DNA from: Microlunatus panaciterrae | GTDB taxonomy: Bacteria; Actinomycetota; Actinomycetes; Propionibacteriales; Propionibacteriaceae | Direction: 5' to 3' | DNA: 64,000 nt | Assembly (NCBI RefSeq): GCF_016907535.1 | Contig: NZ_JAFBCF010000001.1 | Coordinates: 620,001 to 684,000, forward strand | In this document: piece by piece, positions 60,617-64,000 of the stretch | Layout of the letters: each line of letters starts with the position of its first letter | How positions within the stretch are numbered: position 1 is the stretch's first letter | Notes under the pieces: model-generated | Databases searched by the model: none | What the model was told of the DNA's origin: nothing | Seen by the model: only the letters and a program-made list of their open reading frames with translations | Made by a program: the position numbers and the translations under genes

Positions 60617-61780
60617 TCATCGTTCTCTGATCTCGAGGTGTCCGGTGCGCCGCAACGCCCCGAACCGGAGGGACAGGTAGGCGGCGGCCGCGGCGGGGAT
60701 GGGCAGCCAGAACTCCAGCACCCGCCAGCCCACGACTCCGAGCACGGCAGCAGGCTGCGGAATGCCGAAACCCACCAGACCGGAGACCATGACCGCCTCC
60801 ACGACCCCGATACCTCCCGGGGTCAACGGCATCACAGCGAGGATGTTGCCGACACCGTAAACGGTGAGCAGCGGCCCGATCGGCACCAGCTGACCGAATG
60901 CCGCCAGCATGATCCACAGCGCCGAGGCGTCGAGGAGCCAGTTCGCCGCCGCCAACAGCAGGGCGACTGTCAGCCGTCGCGGGTCGGTGAGCATGTCGCG
61001 TACCCGGCGGGCTGCCCCGCGGGTGAAGGACTGGGCACCCTTGGCCGTCAGGAAAGGGAGACGGCGGCCGATGACGGCGGACAGCTCGACGGCACGACCC
61101 GTGTGCCGGGTCAGCACCCAGATCCCCAGCGCCGCCAGCACCAGCAGGACGAGCACCCCGATGGCCGCACTGCGGTAGTAGGGGTTGTCACCGACCGAGG
61201 TCAATGACACCGCTACACCGATCCCGAAGATGACACCCAGCATCAGGTTCACCCCGGTGGCCTCCATGGCCGCGGCCGTCAGGGCATCGCCGGCGCGAGT
61301 GCCCGTCAGCGTCAGCAGGCGGACCCGCATGGCGGCGGCGGTGGCGCCACCGGCCGGCAGCACATGGCTGAGGCCCAGGGCGGTCAGGTCGACGCCCAGC
61401 AGAATGGGATAGCGCGGCCGTCCCCGCCCCAGCAGGCACGCGGTGAGTGCACTGTAGGCGACCAGCGACGCGGCTTCGAGGGCGGTTGCGACCAGGATCA
61501 ACGGCAGCGAGACCATCCGCAGCGACGCCAGGGCCCGCTCGCCACCAGGCAGCTGCGGCACCAGCACGAACCAGATGCTCAGAGCGAGTACGACCAGGGA
61601 CAGCACTCCCTTGACCCACCAGGGCACCCGAGGCCGTCGACGGACCGGGGTCTCGTCGACTGCTTCCGCCTGGTGCTCGTCTGCCGCTGCGATGGTGTCA
61701 GCCCCTTCCGCCCAGCCGATCCCCTCATCATGCCGGTCACCTCGTCTTTCGTCAGCGCCGAATCGGCGGCTTCGACGCAA
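60617..61780 (-). CDS. lysylphosphatidylglycerol synthase/flippase-like membrane protein (UPF0104 type)
   Basis: About 390 residues with eight hydrophobic helices and no synthase domain. Family marks: LPLILVATALEAASLVAYSALTACLLGRG, LGLSHVLPAGGATAAAMRVRLL, ATGVNLMLGVIFGIGVAVS and MPLTPGGIGVVEAVMVSGLVGFGIP (the GG.G.VE motif). The start is unclear: the frame is open to 62113, where it overlaps the SDR gene; TTG 61780 gives a cytosolic tail, GTG 61627 begins just before the first helix. Possibly flips or exports a lipid-linked glycan or lipid. Confidence 0.82.
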   Translation of the reverse strand: MRRSRRFGADERRGDRHDEGIGWAEGADTIAAADEHQAEAVDETPVRRRPRVPWWVKGVLSLVVLALSIWFVLVPQLPGGERALASLRMVSLPLILVATALEAASLVAYSALTACLLGRGRPRYPILLGVDLTALGLSHVLPAGGATAAAMRVRLLTLTGTRAGDALTAAAMEATGVNLMLGVIFGIGVAVSLTSVGDNPYYRSAAIGVLVLLVLAALGIWVLTRHTGRAVELSAVIGRRLPFLTAKGAQSFTRGAARRVRDMLTDPRRLTVALLLAAANWLLDASALWIMLAAFGQLVPIGPLLTVYGVGNILAVMPLTPGGIGVVEAVMVSGLVGFGIPQPAAVLGVVGWRVLEFWLPIPAAAAAYLSLRFGALRRTGHLEIRER

Positions 61781-61884
61781 CCAGCGTGGCAGCCCATCCG
61801 GTCTGAACGGGTCAGTAGCATGTCGGCCATGTGTCGGATGAGTCCCAGCAGCCCTGACAGCCCCAACAGACGGAGATCCCTCAC

Positions 61885-62670
61885 GTGTCGCGGCTGAGCG
61901 GTGAACCCGCCTCCGCGGTGGTGACCGGTGCGGCCAACGGCATCGGCCGGGCGATTGCCGAGGAGCTGCTCGGCCGAGGCCATCTCGTGGTCGGGTTGGA
62001 CCGCGACCAGGCGGCGCTGACGACGACCCGTGACGATCTCGGTGACCGCTTCGTACCGGTGCTGGGCGACGTGTCCGAGCGGGCGGCGCATGAGGATGCC
62101 TGTGCCACGGCACAGCAGCGCGCCCGGCTCCAGGTCTGGGTCAACAATGCCGGCATCGAGAAGCCGACCAGCGCAGCGACGCTGGACGATGCCGTGATGC
62201 GGGCCATCATCGACGTCAACCTGATCGGCACCCTGCTGGGATGTTCGGTCGCCGTGGCAGCCATGCGCGAGCAGGGAGGCAGCATCGTCAACATGTCCAG
62301 CATCCACAGCCTGGTCGGCTTTCCGGAGTCCTTTGTGTATGCCTCGACCAAGGGGGGCATCGATGCGCTGACCAGGCAGCTCGCCATCGAGGAGGCGCAC
62401 CGCGGGATCCGCTGCAACGCCGTCCGTCCGGGGGCGGTCAACACTCCCCTCACCCAGTCATTCCTGGACGCGGCAGAGGACCCGGACGCGCTGCTGCGGG
62501 AGTACGCGGAGTTGCACCCGATCCAGCGGCTGATCGAACCCGTCGAGATCGCGCGGGTGGTCGCCTTCCTCGCCTCCCCGGACGCCTCCTTCATCAACGG
62601 GGAGTCCGTCACGGTCGACGGTGGAGCGACCGCCCGCTGCTTCGCCTACCCGCCTGTCGAAGGGCCCTGA
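61885..62670 (+). CDS. short-chain dehydrogenase/reductase
   Basis: 261 residues from GTG 61885. AVVTGAANGIGRAIAEELLGRGHLVVGLDR (cofactor loop), VWVNNAGIEKPTSAATL (NNAG), GSIVNMSSIHSLVGFPESFVYASTKGGIDALTRQL (Ser, Tyr-x3-Lys) and RCNAVRPGAVNTPL, ending in ASPDASFINGESVTVDGGATARC. The last residues PPVEGP are coded by the first copy of the GCCTGTCGAAG repeat, which seems to have replaced the original 3' end. Sugar or polyol dehydrogenase is likely; the following glycoside hydrolase on the other strand hints at sugar use. Confidence 0.9.
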   Translation: MSRLSGEPASAVVTGAANGIGRAIAEELLGRGHLVVGLDRDQAALTTTRDDLGDRFVPVLGDVSERAAHEDACATAQQRARLQVWVNNAGIEKPTSAATLDDAVMRAIIDVNLIGTLLGCSVAVAAMREQGGSIVNMSSIHSLVGFPESFVYASTKGGIDALTRQLAIEEAHRGIRCNAVRPGAVNTPLTQSFLDAAEDPDALLREYAELHPIQRLIEPVEIARVVAFLASPDASFINGESVTVDGGATARCFAYPPVEGP

Positions 62671-62744
62671 GCCTGTCGAAGGGACCTGCGCCTGTCGAAG
62701 GCCCCCCACACGGAGCCTGCCGAAGCGCCCTGAGCCTGTCGAAG
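62652..62744 (+). repeat. five copies of GCCTGTCGAAG-type repeat
   Basis: GCCTGTCGAAG starts at 62652, 62671, 62690 and 62734, with a variant GCCTGCCGAAG at 62715. Spacing is 19, 19, 25 and 19 bases. The first copy lies in the SDR coding end. The reverse form CTTCGACAGGC appears at 63313 and later. Such short units are often scattered through actinobacterial genomes. Confidence 0.85.
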
Positions 62745-62849
62745 GGCCCTCCCGCCCTAATCCAGATGGTTCTCTTGCCGTCCAGGGGTGGCGCGTTGGG
62801 AGAGTCGCTCAAGCACTGCGACTTCTCGCCGACCGCGGCGCCCCAAAAG

Positions 62850-63133
62850 TCGCGTTCTGTTGAGATTTTCAGCCGGGATCGGCGACATTGCCCGTCAGAA
62901 CTCGCGTTCTGTCGAGTTCTTGATCGGATCGCCGCAAATGTCGCGTTCTGTCGAGATTTCGACGCGATCCGCGACGTGGGCCCGCCAGAACTCGCGTTCT
63001 GTCGAGTTTCTGGTCGGGTCAACGCAAAAGTCGCGTTCTGTCGAGATTTCGGCCCCGGTACGCGACTTTGCCCGTCAGAACTCGCGTTCTGTCGAGTTCT
63101 TGATCGGGTAACGCAAAAGTCGCGTTCTGTCGA
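62850..63133. repeat. 90-bp-period composite repeat array (7 cores of TCGCGTTCTGTCGA)
   Basis: Cores start at 62850 (one mismatch), 62902, 62941, 62992, 63031, 63082 and 63120, so intervals alternate 52/39/51/39/51/38 and the true period is about 90 bases. Type A cores read GTCGCGTTCTGTCGAGATTT and close with CGCGAC about 30 bases later (GTCGCG/CGCGAC inverted repeat). Type B cores read CAGAACTCGCGTTCTG with arms CAGAAC/GTTCTG and GAACTC/GAGTTC. Spacers are similar between copies of the same type. No convincing gene covers it; open frames here are by-products of the 90-base (30-codon) period. Confidence 0.88.
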
Positions 63134-63285
63134 CATTTCACCCCGGGAGCCGCGACCTTGCACTGGGTGGTGGAGCGCACGAATCGGCGCGTCATCGAGC
63201 GACCCGGTCGTACTTCACGCTCCCGGTGCACGTGAGTTCAGCCATGACGCGCTGATTTTGGTTGCCGACGGGTAGCTGGTGTCGA

Positions 63286-63391
63286 GCCTGTCGAGGGGCG
63301 TTGCGAGGTGCTCTTCGACAGGCTCAGAGCACGTACAGAGGATGCTCTTCGACAGGCTCAGAGCGCGTACGAGGTGCTCTTCGACAGGCTC
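63286..63391 (-). repeat. CTTCGACAGGC-type repeat cluster, opposite orientation
   Basis: One GCCTGTCGAGG at 63286, then three copies of CTCTTCGACAGGCTC at 63311, 63345 and 63377. Copies one and three have outer arms GTGCTC/GAGCAC, so each can fold as a small hairpin. Together with 62652-62744 it brackets the 90-bp array. The interval 62671-63401 (731 bases) holds only these repeats. Confidence 0.85.
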
Positions 63392-63401
63392 CGAGCACGT
63401 C

Positions 63402-64000
63402 TCAGAGTGCAGTGAGGTGGACGAGGGTGGAGGTGCGGTCGGCGGGAAGGGGGATGCCGTCGGCGAGGAGGGTGGCACCATCGCAGTCTGAGGCGGTGGA
63501 GGCTCCCAGGTCCAACACCGTGACCCGATAGGTGCCGCTGGGGTCGAGGCCGAGGGGGCGCACCGGTTCCCAGCCACCGGCGGGGGGAAGTCGGAATGCG
63601 GCCACCACGTGCTCGTCACCGGAGGTCAGCTGGAAGGCCGGCAACCGGTGGCCCTTCTCCTCCCGCAGCGGCTGTGCGCCCAGCGGCACCAGCACTCCCC
63701 GTTCGAGGATGGGCCGGATGACGTCCTGGTAGGCGCGGACATGCTGCGCCAGCCGGTCCAGCAGGTCGGGCCGCATCTCGGTCAGACGGGCCGCGATGCC
63801 GAACCGGTGCAGCATCGCCGCCTGGACCTTGGCGTCGAACTGCTCGGCGCTGATCAGGCTGCCGGAGTAGTCGACCTTCTGGAACCGGTGCTCACCACGC
63901 CATTCACTCTGCACCCAGTGCAGGATCTGGCGCGGTGGCAGCAGCCGGGCCGCGCCCCACAAACAGGCCAGGTGGTGCTCGGTCCAGTCCGGGTCGGACA
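63402..64000 (-). CDS. probable glycoside hydrolase (alpha-galactosidase-like) C-terminal part, 5' end outside window
   Basis: About 199 codons are visible, continuing past the window edge. SDPDWTEHHLACLWGAARLLPPRQILHWVQSEWRGEHRFQ, then FDAKVQAAMLHRFGIAARLTEMRPDLLDRLAQHVRAYQDVIRPILERGVLVPLGAQPLREEKGHRLPAFQLTSGDEHVVAAFRLPPAGG, ending in a beta-sandwich-like tail. The pattern of helix bundle end plus C-terminal beta domain fits a GH36-like retaining glycosidase, but catalytic residues are outside the window. The identification is tentative. The gene's stop follows the repeat cluster. Confidence 0.5.
   Translation of the reverse strand, partial: SDPDWTEHHLACLWGAARLLPPRQILHWVQSEWRGEHRFQKVDYSGSLISAEQFDAKVQAAMLHRFGIAARLTEMRPDLLDRLAQHVRAYQDVIRPILERGVLVPLGAQPLREEKGHRLPAFQLTSGDEHVVAAFRLPPAGGWEPVRPLGLDPSGTYRVTVLDLGASTASDCDGATLLADGIPLPADRTSTLVHLTAL

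Noticed and set aside
62850-63133. CRISPR array
   Set aside because: Repeat cores are only about 14-20 bases, spacers are similar to each other and alternate between two lengths, and no cas gene is present.
62609-63163. 184-codon minus-strand frame with RQNAS/RQNAT repeats over the 90-bp array
   Set aside because: The repeats exist because the DNA period is 90 bases, a multiple of three, so several frames show periodic peptides. No ribosome site or domain.

Overview
This is a high-GC window with GTG and TTG starts, many 1-4 base gene overlaps, GAF-ANTAR, DUF222/HNH, DUF3618, a DevS/DevR-like pair and Pol-PE-Lig LigD. All of this points to an actinobacterium. A Propionibacteriales-type soil or plant organism is my guess; no rRNA or tRNA is present to fix the taxon. 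I see no insertion sequence, prophage, CRISPR array or origin.

Layout. 1-9.5 kb: a sugar-acid neighbourhood (SMP-30 lactonase end, glucarate-dehydratase-like enolase, Gfo/Idh oxidoreductase, second enolase-superfamily enzyme). It is interrupted by a DUF222/HNH gene and by a nucleotidyltransferase plus TIR-transmembrane pair. 9.5-15 kb: a 26-residue membrane peptide, a membrane-anchored ATP-grasp-like protein and a 1244-residue fused ABC exporter. 15-17.3 kb: a frameshifted hypothetical gene, a Gfo/Idh gene and a small basic protein. 17.5-42.7 kb: a general-stress block with hemerythrin, ChaB, GlsB, CsbD, a phosphatase/kinase/STAS fusion facing a SigF/SigB-type sigma gene, LigD, topoisomerase IB, Zn-alcohol dehydrogenase/SDR, a CDP-glycerol glycerophosphotransferase-like protein, GAF-ANTAR, BrkB, DUF3618/holin-X, HAD, a sugar ABC importer, a Na+/H+ antiporter, small membrane proteins, Hsp20/MerR and a second sigma factor. 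42.7-47.8 kb: phosphoesterase, alpha/beta hydrolase, a left-handed beta-helix fusion and a two-component system. 48.3-60.6 kb: a dormancy-like block with three Usp genes, Zn-alcohol dehydrogenase, flavodoxin, PPOX, DevS/DevR-like proteins, an Mg P-type ATPase and DUF4389. 60.6-64 kb: a flippase-like protein, an SDR, a dense repeat region and the end of a glycoside hydrolase.

Regulation ties much of this together. GTTT/GTTG-N14-16-GGGTAA/C elements, which look like SigF/SigB promoters, precede about ten genes between 9.5 and 41.7 kb. One of them reads on both strands, one precedes the phosphatase fusion beside the sigma gene, and one precedes the second sigma gene. Between 49.9 and 60.2 kb, GGGAC-N4-GTCCC-like boxes resembling DosR/DevR sites precede the Usp, dehydrogenase, flavodoxin and DUF4389 genes that surround a DevS/DevR-like pair. 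The least explained structure is a 90-bp-period composite repeat at 62850-63133, flanked by mirrored GCCTGTCGAAG-type repeats.

All functions are read from sequence patterns and remembered family motifs; no search was run.
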